Of a stretch of 58,485 nt of DNA, positions 9,331 to 20,882 are shown one piece after another. Below the pieces are notes generated by a model. That model was given only the letters and a program-made list of their open reading frames with translations, did no database searches and had not been told where the DNA came from. A program made the translations under genes and the position numbers. Source of the stretch: Symsagittifera roscoffensis (lineage: Eukaryota > Xenacoelomorpha > Acoela > Convolutidae); assembly GCF_963678635.1 (NCBI RefSeq), contig NW_026971619.1:1-58485 (forward strand), in the 5' to 3' direction. Each line of letters begins with the position of its first letter. Position 1 is the stretch's first letter.

Positions 9331-9769
9331 TATGCTCGCTAATCTCCAAAAAACTGTTCCAAATCCGTAAATTAGTAAGAGATATTTCTCGGCAAATAAC
9401 TCGGTCAATAAAATAATTTCGGCATTTTTCTATTGATCAGAACATCATATAACATTTTTTTCATCTGTCAGTTTTTGGTACAAATCGGCGCAAGCTAGCC
9501 ACAAGAACCGGTCGGTAATGTCCTTGAGACAAATTGCTCTTTTTGGCGGTCAACCTTAATCAAGGCTGAACCGAATTAGAACCAAAAAACAGTTAAAATA
9601 GGATGTAACCCCCGTTTTTAGTATATTAATACATGGGCAGGTGGGGGACTCGAACCTACGTCAACTGTTAACCTATATAATCGGCGTTATGGTAGCTTAG
9701 GCCACTCGGCCAACTGAGCTTATTTTATATGCATCTATACTTGTTTTATTCTACATTTGCATTGCAACA
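9331..9769 (-). repeat. 5' LTR of BEL1
   Basis: It is 439 bp, matching 1-439 with two substitutions (9443, 9583). As the upstream LTR of a minus-strand element it should hold the element's promoter. It carries the second copy of the tRNA-like segment. Confidence 0.93.
9635..9719 (-). promoter_or_regulatory. tRNA-like segment with Pol III boxes in the 5' LTR
   Basis: It is identical to 305-389, with an exact B box (GGTTCGAGTCC on the minus strand, 9646-9656) and an A-box-like TTGGCCGAGTGGCC (9700-9713). In this LTR it sits about 50 nt from the U3 start and reads in the same direction as gag-pol, so a Pol III transcript would enter the rest of the LTR. A run of six T follows at about 9584-9589. 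Confidence 0.65.
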
Positions 9770-10702
9770 CTGAAAGTTAATTACAAATGAAGACAAGACT
9801 GCTCGTATCAAGACAAAGCCCTGAATGTTCCGACTGCCTTTTAAGGTTTATGAAGCAGTATAATAACATTATAGAAAAACAATGAAATAAAACAAAATGA
9901 AAAAAAAATTCTAAAATTTGAAATTTTTTAATGAAAATCATCCCCCCACACGCCATTTAAAGTACAAAAGGATAGATTTTGCTCCTTGTAACAAATTCAA
10001 TTATGGCAAATAAGCTTCTTTTAACCAATTTGGAACGATTTCTAGGACGGATTAACTCTCCGCTTACGCGTTAATAGCGCGAAATTCGCGCGTTAATTGT
10101 CCCAAATTGGCCAAAATGGCAAACCTGTAAACCCCCGTTACTTTACGAAAAAAGATCACAGGTGAAATATCTTTTCAAATTTGAGCTCAGGACAACAATA
10201 CCTTTCGAATGATATAAAAAAAAGTTCCGTCAAAAATGGCTAGTTAAAAAGTCGAAACTTGTCTGAAAAAAAACCCACCCCGAGCACAAATATTCCGTTA
10301 CTTCGTATCGAAAGTCGGAACAATAAATTGTTCATTGCGCTGGCTCTGATTCCTGAGTGCGACTAAAAACTGGCATTAAAAACTGCGTACAATACAACAA
10401 CCGAGAATGAACAGTTCAAGCTTTGATCTATTTTTTCGAGAAAAAAGTACGTGGGGGTATATGGGTGGGGAAAGGAAGTAACGCAACCAAACAGTTTGTA
10501 AGGTTTTTCTAACTTCCCTACAGAAATCCTTAAACGTGAAATTTTTTCAATATGTGGGTGAAAACAGCAAATTTGTTTGACCATAACTGAAACTGTTTGA
10601 TCACATGTAGTTTGCAAAAATTAAGCCATAGAATACCTGATTAGGATTAAAGAAAAGTGGAACTTTCGAAACAGATTCTATCGGTGAGTACGCATAACTT
10701 TC
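9770..10702. other. Non-coding spacer
   Basis: AT-rich sequence with no supportable gene. The only structure seen is a near-palindrome around 10075-10100 (GCGCGAAATTCGCGC core). Confidence 0.5.
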
Positions 10703-10915
10703 GGCTCTTTTCCAGTTTCCCACCCCCTTCGTAAAATAGGTAAATTAAGTTGCTCAAAAATTGTTCACGCGCAGTTCTGCGTTATAAATGTTGTAAAAGA
10801 TTGTTCACCTGCGCTGACACGTTTCAAAGCAGTTCTTAACATGAAAAGTAATTTAAAATAGACTTTCCTTTAAGGAATTTCAGAAAAAATCAAAGAGGGG
10901 GACTGGAAAAGAGCC
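10703..10915. repeat. Foldback/MITE-like repeat, type B
   Basis: It begins GGCTCTTTTCCAGTTTCCC and ends GGGGGACTGGAAAAGAGCC, inverted termini of about 18 bp around a 213-bp AT-rich centre with no ORF. It belongs to the same family as 12931-13144 and related copies to the right. Confidence 0.65.
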
Positions 10916-12930
10916 AAACTTTCATTTGTATCTTGGTAGTTTATTAGTCTAGGGTGATTTTTTGAGCGCCGTTTTAAAAAATATATAAAAAAGAAGCTTA
11001 CAGCTCCAAATCAAAACTAGAAAATTTTTTTATTTGTGATAAACAATTGCCTCAATTGCCTCAATTTTTTTTGTTAATTAGTTGCGTTTCAATTTTTTAT
11101 ACAGTATACATACTAGGATTTCTAAACAAATCTAGATTTGAAATCAGCTACTGAGTCAATTTCACAAGGCAAAAAATTTACAAAAAAAATTTTAGTTTAG
11201 TCAAGTAATGGCCAAAAATTTTTAAGTTGGGCATAGGTTACGCTCAACCCACAGCATCAAAAATCATTCAGGATATGAGAAAGGTCTGTAGGGGGTCGAA
11301 TCTTTGAGGGGGGGGGGGGGAGGGAGGGAGGAGCAGTCTCCCGCCCCTAAATCTGCTTTTGCTGTAATTTTTTATGAGTTGAAGAATTTTTGACCCTCCA
11401 AGGCTTCAATTTTTATCGCCTTTTTTCACAATTGGTATTAACAATATTAATTGTCTTTTAAGAATTTCTTACAATTTGTCTGCTTTTGCGAGTTGTCTTT
11501 TTTGACTAAATGTGATTTTTAAATTTTGTGAGAAGGCTTTTGGGATCAAGTAAACATCCTCTCCCCTAATAGACCAAGTTAAGATCCTCCACCCCAGCAC
11601 TTAAATTAAATTAGATTTGCTAAGCGCTGCATGTAGAATGCTCGATTCTGATTGGCTGAAAATTCCCAACTTAGAACCAAGTTTACGTCCTCCCCCCTAA
11701 ACGTGTTTAGGGGGGATGATGTTAACTTGGTCCGGCTTTTGCCGCAGCACCCTTTTTACCATTCTTTTTTACCATTCGTTTTTTTCTGAAATTCAGTGTA
11801 TGAAAATCTTTTTAAACGGACTTTTAATAAATCAACAGTATCAAAACGTGTCACCGTGAACAACAAGTGAACACGTTTTTAGAACATTTCTTACATGCCA
11901 AATGGCGTTTGAACAATTTTTGAACAGCTTTGTTTGGCAAATTCGCGAGAGGGTAGGAAACGGGAAAAGAGGCCAAAATTGCTTATAACAAGTGACTTAC
12001 CACTCAAATAGTCCTCCCCCTCCCCGCTCTCCTCGAGAAGGTCCTCCAACTGGTGTCTACTCGCAACAGAAGACACACTCCGCCCACTCATGTCATTCAA
12101 TCACAATGTGTCAATCAATCTGTCAATCAAAAGGCCAACTCCAAAATAGGGAAAAAGGTATATTTGAAATGGCGCTGTACTAATTGCAATCTTTCAATAA
12201 ATAACTATGCCGTTTCTGGAATGTTTCACCTTTTTAATGCTCCTGGAATAAGACCAAAATGATTTGGACTTTATAGTTCTTGATGCGCTCGAATAAATAA
12301 TTTCCCGTCAAGCCAATAGTTTTCCCAACCAAAGAGAATCGTTAGTTTTTATCAACTGTTTTTTAGATAATCATGATACCAACAAATAATGCACAGTCAG
12401 CAACTTGTCCTACAGGTGATGAACAGTTTAAGCATTTAATGAAAAGTGGATAAAGGCACAAAAAATCTGCAACAAATTCAGCTAATGTAAGAGAACAATA
12501 AGCTGAAGCCAAGCATTGGTACTACAAAACACCATTCAACATCCACACTTTCAACACAAGCCTCAAGACTTGATTTCATCACACATGTTGTTTTTTCACG
12601 GCGAGGTGTGGTGTATTGATTGAATAAAATTGCACGTGCTACTTGTTTTAAATTTAACTGGACCGACCAAAGTGCACAATCACGAGACGTTTAAAAAAGC
12701 TGCTAAGTACGAAATTAATAATTAAATATGGTTCCTGCGAACCGCTGAGGAGCAATCAGTCCTGTTGAAGGATATTCCATTTGCATTTTTTCCAGACTCG
12801 GTTATTTTGTAGGAAAGTCTGGTACATGAGGAGACTCTCCCTCTCCACAATGTGCGCTAAGTTCTTCTACCGTCATCTTTCCACGACCGACAGAAAAAGA
12901 TTTTGCACGTGAAGCATAGTTTGTCCATTT
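10916..12930. other. Non-coding spacer with G-run and repeat ends
   Basis: No gene is seen. It holds a 13-G run at 11308-11320, a hairpin at 11674-11733, and a solitary foldback end near 11944-11974 (GGAAACGGGAAAAGAGGCC). The remainder is AT-rich without clear structure. Confidence 0.45.
11674..11733. repeat. Long imperfect inverted repeat with a perfect 11-bp core stem
   Basis: Arms CCCCCCTAAAC (11692-11702) and GTTTAGGGGGG (11705-11715) pair perfectly around a 2-nt centre. The pairing continues outward with a few mismatches (ACCAAGTTTACG against the complement of GTTAACTTGGTCC). A related ACCAAGTTAAGATCCTCC stretch lies near 11573-11592, so this may be the end of a small foldback element. 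Confidence 0.6.
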
Positions 12931-13144
12931 GACTCTTTTCCAGTTCCCCCCTTTCAAAATACCGAGTTTTATGTTTATTTTACGTGTTATTACGGCTATA
13001 TGCGTGATGTTACGCTGTAAAGTTTGATGAACAAATCTGTTCACAGTTGTCGATTTGTTCACCACGCCAAATATCATTGCATTATGGCAACGTTGAATAA
13101 GCGTTTCAAAATTGAATTTGAAAGGGGGGGACTGGAAAAGAGCC
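12931..13144. repeat. Foldback/MITE-like repeat, type B
   Basis: It opens GACTCTTTTCCAGTTCCCCC and closes GGGGGGGACTGGAAAAGAGCC-like, 214 bp. The centre holds two GTTCAC motifs. A minus-strand 91-aa frame across it is a by-product of the repeat. Confidence 0.65.
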
Positions 13145-13189
13145 GTTCATTTTATCGGCCCGCTCCCAGCACTAGGGTAAACGGACTTT

Positions 13190-13393
13190 GGCTCTTTTTC
13201 CTTCCCCCCCCCCACCTGCAAATTTTTCAATTTGAAATTACTGTTCACTTAGTCCGATTGTCATGAAAATTGACATGCAGACTGATTAGGTCATAACAAA
13301 CATATTTGATTTTCATAATTAACCTTGTAAAACCACTCGTTAGACTATAAAATTCATGTTTGTGTGAGGTGGGGGGGAAAAGGAAAAAGAGCC
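13190..13393. repeat. Foldback/MITE-like repeat, type A, copy 1
   Basis: 204 bp with termini GGCTCTTTTTCC and GGAAAAAGAGCC, followed inside by C-rich and G-rich tracts that also pair (CCCCCACCT and AGGTGGGGG). The centre is shared with 13679-13875 and 14025-14224. Confidence 0.7.
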
Positions 13394-13396
13394 CGG

Positions 13397-13604
13397 GCTT
13401 TTTTCCCACTCACTCCCCCAGACTTTTCAAAACTTCTATTTTTGTGAGTTCTTTTTATGTATTATTATGGCTAAAGGTGTGATATTACAAGGTAAGGAAT
13501 GAAATACAATAATGTTCACACTTTTTAGTTTGTTCACAATGCGAAGTTTCATAGCATTATGAGAAAAATTGAAAGTTAAAGTGGGGGATAGGAGTAGAAA
13601 ATAT
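13397..13604. repeat. Foldback/MITE-like repeat, type B, diverged
   Basis: The interior (TTATTATGGCTAAAGGTGTG and the following GTTCAC-containing stretch) aligns with 12931-13144. The terminal GGCTCTT-type ends are degraded here. Confidence 0.5.
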
Positions 13605-13678
13605 CCCAAAAACGGGTTTCGATGGCTCTTTTCCAGTTCCCCCCTTTGATTTTTTCTGAAACTCATTAAAGGAAAGTC

Positions 13679-13875
13679 GGCTCTTTTTCCTTTCGCCCCC
13701 ACCTGCAAATTTCTACATGTAAATTTGTTGTCCACGTTGTCCGATTGTTATGAAAATTTACATACATACTAATAAGGCCACGACAAACATATTTGGTTTT
13801 CATACTCAACCTCGTAAAACCACTCGTAACACTAATATATTGAAGCTCGTGCGAGGTGGGGGAGGAAAAAGAGCC
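13679..13875. repeat. Foldback/MITE-like repeat, type A, copy 2
   Basis: 197 bp from GGCTCTTTTTCC to GGAAAAAGAGCC. Its interior, around CATATTTGGTTTTCATACTC and AAAACCACTCGT, matches the two neighbouring type A copies. Confidence 0.7.
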
Positions 13876-14024
13876 AAACATGCGAAATGTCGTGTGAACA
13901 ATTTTTGATCAGCTTTGTTTTGCTTTTTTACGAAGGAGGTCGGAAACTGGAAACGAGCCGTTTCGAGGTAAAGCCATTGATCTAACAAAGTTGTGTTTTG
14001 TGTATGAACTCCATATCTATTTCG

Positions 14025-14224
14025 GGCTCTTTTTCTTTTCCCCCCCGCCAGCAAACTTTTCAGTCTATTTTTTCTGTTCACATTGTCAAATTGTTATAAA
14101 ATTTGGCATACGGACTAATTAGGCCATAACAAACATATTTGGCCTTCATACTCAACCTTGTAAAACCAGTCGTTACACCATGAAATTGATGCTTATCAGA
14201 GGTGGGAGGAAAGGAAAAAGAGCT
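14025..14224. repeat. Foldback/MITE-like repeat, type A, copy 3
   Basis: 200 bp, GGCTCTTTTTC to GGAAAAAGAGCT. The interior aligns with copies 1 and 2. A further diverged copy follows (about 14240-14440, ending GGAAAGTGGAAAAGAGC). Confidence 0.65.
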
Positions 14225-14560
14225 CTACTTCGGCTATTTTCCACACCCCCAAACTTTGAATTTAAGTTTTGAAAAATTATCTTAGCATTGTCAGAATACA
14301 ACAAAACTTGACATAGCCAAAAAAATTAACAATTGTGAATAGATTTTTTATTCATACTTTAAATCGTAAAATCACACATTTAACATATATAACAACTAAA
14401 ATTTGAAATTTCGAAAGATGCTGGAAAGTGGAAAAGAGCTTCTAATTCAAGTTAACGTCAACTCAAGCTGATTTTCACTTTACCAAAACTTTGAAAAACT
14501 GTTTTTACGTTCCAGAGCCAAAGTCCGCGTCTCATGATGCGACCGAAATGATGCACAAAA

Positions 14561-16070
14561 TCGCAATATAGCTAATTTGAGTCGCGCAAAGTCGCAACAT
14601 AGTTCGCGTAAAGTCGCAAAGCTCAACTAATGGAATTGTTGTCAGATTTTTTTGCTTGCATAACCGTTATACTTATGCAGATTGCAAAATAATCCAGTAT
14701 ATATGTATTTTTAATCAGTATAAGTTAGCTAGATCAACATATTTGCTGATCACATACAGGACCGCCAGGAGAAGGCCTACACATGGTCTCAATGTAAAAT
14801 ATAAGCAATCATTTTAGGGCAACAACAAAAATTGAAAGCAAGAAACCATTAAAATCAAGCTGAATTGAATCAGGTGAAGTTAATATTAAGAAAAAACTTT
14901 AACTAAATGAAAGAAACTTACCATGAAGCTAAAATTAGAATTAAATTTTGATGAAAACTTTTGCTGGCAAAAGCCTATGTTATATGCAAATGGCAAAATA
15001 ACCCAGTCTGTATGTGTTTTTAAAATGCAGTTAGCTAGACCAACAGATTTGCTGATCATATACAGAATCACCACGAGAAGGCCTACACATGGTCCCAAAG
15101 TTATTTAAAAGCATTTTTTTAGTTATTGGGGCCGCAACAAAATCACCATGTCATAAAGTAATGAAAATTTACATGGTGAACAACTTAACTATCACGAACA
15201 CATTGTTTTTTCGCTTGCATAACAGCCATAACTAAAAATAAAACAACTAACAAAATGAAAAATTGAAGCCATAACTACAATAAAACAACTAACAAAATGA
15301 AAAATTGAAAATGCAGGAGGGAAAGTGGAAAAAAGCCAATCCATAATCAATAAAGTAAAAATCTCAGTGGGTGTTAATGTTGATTTAGCAAGGCTAAAAA
15401 CGAAACCCTTCATGCTCTTTTCCACTCCCTAAAAATTGATTTTAATTTTGGTTTTTTTAAATGCCGTTGTAATTAAAGAAACTTTGCATGGTGAACTTAC
15501 AAAAATTGAGAACTGATTTGTTCTCCATATCTTAAATCGTAACTTCTCGCTTCTAGCCCTAATAGTATTCAAAAAAACTATGAAACTTGAGGTTTTGTGT
15601 GTGTGAGGGGAGGGGTTGTTGTAGTTGTGTTTGTGAAAGTGGAGGAGCGGAGTGCTGATAAAATCCCAAATTTGTTCTCTCATCCAGTTTTATGCCCTAG
15701 TTGCTTGATTTTTTTTGGCTTTTTCCATTTTGTCATGGTATCTGAGGTTGGATTTGAGCTGACAAAGATTATTTGTAGAAATTATGCTGTGTTGGAAACA
15801 ATTTTGTTGATAGAATCAACCACTGTGATCCTTTTTTAAACCGTTTTGCTACAGTTACACATTCAAAGTCGTTGAATTCAAAAACAAAAATAACCCGCGA
15901 TCATTTTTGGCCATGTCATGGGGTATCAAAATTGAAAAACCGACTACTTCACACTGATTACAACCCGCTCGGTACCTATATTGAAACATGCATGCATGTA
16001 AAAGGTAAATGTTTCGATATTTTATTTTCTATTCTATTTTAAAAAAATTATGAATTAGCAATAAATGTCA
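14561..16070 (-). repeat. LTR-A, left end of the Ty3/Gypsy array (internally deleted)
   Basis: It shares its left edge (TCGCAATATAGC) and right edge (before TTTCCCCTCT, the PPT complement) with LTR-B/C/D, but is about 750 bp shorter; most of the stretch matching 37200-37900 is missing. It contains a local tandem duplication (about 15227-15311) and a GGCTCTTTTCC-type foldback segment near 15311-15640. Confidence 0.75.
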
Positions 16071-19000
16071 TTTCCCCTCTGATAAAAAAATTGAAAAACT
16101 GTAAAACTGAATGACTGAGCTTGTGCATATGTAAAATAGGTTGATGGTGGTTTTAAAATACTCAAGAAAAAGACAAAATTGACTATTGCTGCATCTACAA
16201 TTTGAAAAACATAAATACCGCCGAAAGCGTTGAACAATTGAGTTTTTGGAAGACCCTCTGACAGAGCAACCAGGACTCCAGAAATTTTAAACAAAATTTA
16301 AGTTTTCGATTGTGCTCGACCAGTCTTCATTTTTCTTCCCTACATTTGATTTCTTCGTGATGTTGTCTATCATGACCGCCTTTTTTTGTGACCGCTGTTC
16401 GCTTCCACCCGCTCTTCCGAGATGTAGTTTTCGCCGCTATCGTTCGAGTCCTGGCTGCCATCGGACGCCAGTCGCTGTCTTCTCTCTCGTTTCTTCGTCG
16501 CCGTCTTGATATCGTCCTCCTTCGTTTGCCCTCGTTTCGCCTTATTCTTTTCGCTCTCCGCCACTGCCTTATCCTTCGGCTCCGACTCCACTAGATCCGT
16601 TGGAGTTTGTAAGGTTGTAAGTCCGTTTGCGTTGTTGACTGTTGCACCGGTACTGATTGTTCCACGGGTTCAAGTGGCTCTACCTTCGATTCTGGCACAA
16701 TTGTTTGCCTGTTGCTCCCCTTTTTGCTGATGGACAATGGTACATTCTCACTGTCGTTTTCGCTTTCCGACTCGCAAATCTTTTGGAATAGGCGGCTTGC
16801 GGTCGAATTTTTTAGGGTTCTTGGCGTGGATTTCACTGTGTCCGTTTTTGTTTTCTTTATCGCTAGCTCCTTTTGCTTAATGGCTTTCAGTGGAGGCGTC
16901 TGAGGAAAATTTGCAGGGACCTTTTTGGCTGGTTTCCTGGGGACTGTTATCGCAGATTTCTTAAGCAGAACGCCATTATTTAGGATAATTTTGTGATTGC
17001 ATGTTGATTTTACTTTTGAACTTATTTTCCTATAACTTTGGAGATTCCGATCTCCCGTGCGCTGGTACAAATGGCCTGACGGGCTTGGTGTTAGATCCGC
17101 TGTGTCTGGTTTATGAATTCGAGGTTCGTCCTGTTGATCCAATTGTTGTTCTTCGGTCAGTTTCCTAGGGTGGCTTCTACTCTTGATGTCATAGACCAGA
17201 TCCAAACGAACAGCCCATTTGTATCTGCCGGGTGTCGAAGCTCCTGCACCATTGGATCGTCTAAACATGAAGATTTTTCTCTTAGTACTTTCGGTCAGTT
17301 CAAAAGCTGAAGAGGAGGTTTTTTCATGAGATTTTTTAAGACAGTATTTGCTTCCCTCCCATGGTGAGCTTCGAATGTTGTTAGTTTAGCAGTGGCATTA
17401 ACCGAAAAGCGAAAAACCCAAGTGCTCGTTCCAACATATTTCCCAGTGCCTCCGGATTTTCCTCCTTCGCGTACATGAGAATCTTATTTTTCAAGCTTCC
17501 TATCGTTCTCTCCACACATTCCGTAGCGCAATGGTCGTTTACAGGCGACTTTATGATTTCAATTCCCTCCGTGTTAAAAAATCGTATAACATCATTAGAC
17601 ATGAAATTTGTTCCCTGATGTATATGAATCCTTTGGGGCATACGGTGGGTCACAATATAAGTTTTTAAAGCTTAAGGTTTTTGTTCAAATTTATTATTTG
17701 CACAGACCATAGCCGACGGCCAACGGGAGAACCGATCCACTGCTACAATGACGTATTTTAAAAAAACTCATTTAGATAATATCTGGGACTCCAAAAATCA
17801 ATTTGCACCGCTTCCTTAGGTTCCTTAGGTTCCTTAGGTTCTATTATTTGTCCCATATCCTGATTTGATATTAAATTTTTGAGGTTCTTACCCGATTCTG
17901 TACACTCTGTACAATTCTCGACCATAGAAGCTATGGAATGGTATATATAGGGGTACTAAATGTCCTTGGCGGCCTGGAACCTGTTTGATTTGCCAAGATG
18001 GTAGTAATGAATGCGATTGTTAATAGCTGTGGTAAGAGAGTTTGGAATTACAAGTTTGTCGTCCATCCATACAACATTCTCACGTACATACATAATAATT
18101 TTGAATTGTGCATAATAACGATTCATTGAATAAGTCCTGGCATGAATGTTCGAGTCCTTTTCTTCGATCATCTCTCGTATAGCACTAAGTTGTGGCTCGG
18201 TTTGGTAATTAGATTCAATGAATTGTAAATTAAAAAGTTCCGGTAACGAAATAAGTTTAATAACTATTTTTGTATCCCCGCGGTTCAATGGACATTTTGA
18301 AGTTATTAGGGTCAACCGGTGGAATGGTTTCACCGGCGAAAAATGAAGGTAAGGTAAGGACTGTATTTGATTTTATCGATCTAGATTGTGTAATTACTGC
18401 TTCTAAATTTGCTGTTGTCGATCCGGGTATTTCTTCTATTTCATCGCTACTTCTAATTTACGTAAACTTCTAAGCATGGTTTTTTCAATGACGTGATTTG
18501 AATTTTTACAACTTGATTTCAAATTGATTATAGCCCCAACTAACTTTTCATCCAATTTAGTTGACAGTCGGAGTATTCCACGTGTTCGTTTCCTATTGGT
18601 TAATTCATTCTCGCATGACACGACGCCCTCTGCTGGCAATTTATATGACGGAATTTTGCATAACGCATGCGGTTTAATTAATTGCTTTTGATGTGCAATA
18701 ATTACCGGTCCCACAGCGGAATTCTTTCGATAATATCCCAAGGCGCTACGTATTAATCTAGTTTTAGCTACTGTAAATATACTATCATACCCACTGACCG
18801 GCATCGCGGACCCATTTGGAAAACGAGATGAATAATCCACCGGACCAATTTTCGCCCTCGGCTTGTGTTCTACTTCAAAATCAATGGGAATCAAACGATC
18901 TAACCATCATTCAAGCCGGCTGAACATTGTATTAGATTTCTTATTGTTTGCGTTTAAAAGAGAGAACAACGCTTTATGATCCGTAATTACACAAAATTTC

Positions 19001-20640
19001 GAAAATAATCTGCCATCCAAACCACCGCTAACATTTCAAGTTTGTTTGTCGAATATTTTTTTCAGCCTAATCTAAGAACCTTGAAGCAAACAAAATGTGT
19101 CTCAATCCTTCGGGGCGTAATTGCTTCAAAATTGCTCCCACTCCATTGTGACTTGCATGGAAAACAAGCCAGACATCCCGATGCACATCAAAATTTCGTA
19201 GCTCGACAACTTAAGCCACTTGCAGTTTCAAATTTTCAAATGCCGATTGGCATTCGGTTGTCCATATAAATTCATTTTTCCGACTGATTAGGGGACGTAA
19301 TGGGGTGGATGTTTCAGCCAACGATGGTAGATATTTATGTAAACTATGGATTGAACCCATAAAATACTTTAGCTGCGACAACGTCCTCGGAGGTTTTAGA
19401 GTTTTTTTTGGTTCGGTTTTCCGCACCAACGGTGTAATTCCCGCAGATGTAATTTTGAGCCCAAGCCACTCGCAATCTTTTTGCGCGAAACTTCATTTTG
19501 TTAGTTTTAGCGACATATTCTCCTGATCTAGTTTGCGCAAAATCTTCTCAACCGTGGAGATATGGTCAATTTCCGGACCTTTTGTGACTACTAGAATGTC
19601 ATCGACGAACGCGTGAGCCTGGGGAAACTCCGAAAGAATACTACCCATTGTCCGTTGAAATTGCGCCGGAATCGTTGTAAGGCCGTAAAAACCGGTTTTT
19701 AAAACGGTAAGTTCCGGTCAATTTTCCCCCGATAAGTGAAAAATTACACTGAACGCTTGTATTGGCGCTCAGAGGAAGTTGCCCATACGTGTACGTCAAA
19801 TCTATTGTCGAGAGAAAAATCTCCCCCGATTTTCGTTCACTTATAGTTTTTGAGTCCAATAATTCTTCAATATTTGGCATTTGGTATTTGTTTTTATGGA
19901 CTTGTTTGTTCAATTCCCTAGATTCCAATGATAAATTAATTGACATATTTTTTTTTAATCTAATAATAATAGGCGAAACGAAATATTTAAGTAAAAATTC
20001 GTTCAAATTTTCAATATGACCCTGTTCCAGCAATTTTGAAATCCCCTTATCCACTTTTTCTTGTAGAGTGTTCGGAACCCGGGTTTTGTTGCACCGGGTT
20101 TAATTTTTCCAAAAAATCCTCCTGTACTTTATAGTTCCTAATTTTCCCTACTCTGTTAAAAAGGTTTGCAAATTGTTTACTGAAATAATCCTGCCAAGGG
20201 CTTAATCGTGTTTCCAGGACGTCAGTCGCGTCTCGGTCAATCGCCATCACCGTGATTTTAGGTTGTTGTTGAATTAGCTTCAGTCCCAGCTTGTCCATTA
20301 AGTCTCGTCCAATTATCGATGGTCTGTTTCCTCCTATCACTCGTATCCTTGCAGTGGTGTTCCATCCAGTTGACTCCAGCTGTACTTCCATCGCTCCAAA
20401 TTTTTCAGTGTGTTTTTACCATAATTGCGTTACTGCGTTACTGGCGTTACATAATTGCGTGTCTTCTGGTGTTAAACTTTCCAACTTGACGTTTTGCGCA
20501 ACCCGGGTGCTTCTTAGTTCGCCCACCGTAAAATTTGAGATTGGAGATCCACTGTCTATCCACACTCGCGTAGCCCTTCCGTTATTTTCACTGACAAATG
20601 AGCTCCCGCCACCTTGAGCTCTGTAGCCTTCCTGGATCGG
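16071..20640 (-). pseudogene. Ty3/Gypsy internal domain, copy 1 (broken pol)
   Basis: Reading right to left, the fragments are: protease (20556-20738, overlapping the junction); protease-RT linker with IIGRDLMDKLGLK (20047-20391); RT fingers and palm (19641-20054); RT catalytic FVDD at 19598-19609 in another frame; RT connection (19211-19429); RNase H tail ending DYSSR (18436-18894); integrase zinc domain (17956-18333); integrase core with HIHQGTNFMS (17381-17653); basic tail (16370-17268). A run of five T (plus strand, 19696-19700) shifts the frame inside RT. The second integrase Asp is His (17618-17620). The nucleocapsid is missing: the protease start is joined straight to an LTR remnant at 20640. 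Confidence 0.85.
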
Positions 20641-20882
20641 TAAACTCCTTGCTGTAACAGTAAATTCTGAATTATATTGAATATCTTAACTAACTTAATC
20701 TTGCAAAATATACTAAAAGAGCGAGCACTAGAGGTCACACCGAAGGTGACATAGTCGCCGTTGGCTGGTACATGCAGGTATTTAAGTAAATTAACGGTAC
20801 AAAAAGAGACAGCTGATTGACGTTTGAACTAGTTTACTAAATGATGATGAATTGAAACGGATTGAATTAGCACTAAATGACA
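20641..20882 (-). repeat. LTR remnant between copies 1 and 2 (242 bp)
   Basis: It matches the last ~240 bp of LTR-B and LTR-C (from AAACTCCTTGCTG to GCACTAAATGACA), including the GTCAC-loop-GTGAC hairpin at 20734-20750. It follows directly on protease coding sequence, marking a deletion of the nucleocapsid plus most of an LTR. Confidence 0.8.

Larger units (their letters stand above)
1..9769 (-). mobile_element. Complete BEL/Pao LTR retrotransposon (BEL1)
   Basis: The element is flanked by direct 439-bp repeats at 1-439 and 9331-9769. Reading on the minus strand, the order is 5' LTR (right), primer-binding site, long leader with minisatellite and an extra ORF, gag-pol in one frame, polypurine tract, and 3' LTR (left). 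Comparing the LTRs base by base shows two differences (113/9443 and 253/9583), so the insertion is recent. DUF1759-type gag, Asp protease with a CDSAS active site, RT, RNase H and integrase with a DUF5641-like tail are the BEL/Pao domain order. No env-like ORF follows pol. The window starts exactly at the LTR edge, so the target-site duplication cannot be checked. Confidence 0.95.

Noticed and set aside
12802-13077. Small frame in the spacer
   Set aside because: It overlaps a foldback repeat (12931-13144) and has no domain or conservation.
9770-14560. Host gene exons
   Set aside because: No frame longer than about 100 codons, no domain, no conserved splice pattern; only repeats and AT-rich sequence.
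15429-15683. 84-aa minus-strand frame, recurring at 36515-36769 and 43682-43936
   Set aside because: It lies in the LTR-like repeat across a foldback segment. It recurs only because the LTR is duplicated, has no recognisable domain, and is broken in LTR-B.
16055-16294. 79-aa minus-strand frame between the pol stop and the LTR, recurring at 24787-25047, 30675-30992 and 37925-38158
   Set aside because: It spans the PPT and runs into the LTR in some copies. Its ends are not conserved and it has no motif; open by descent rather than by function.
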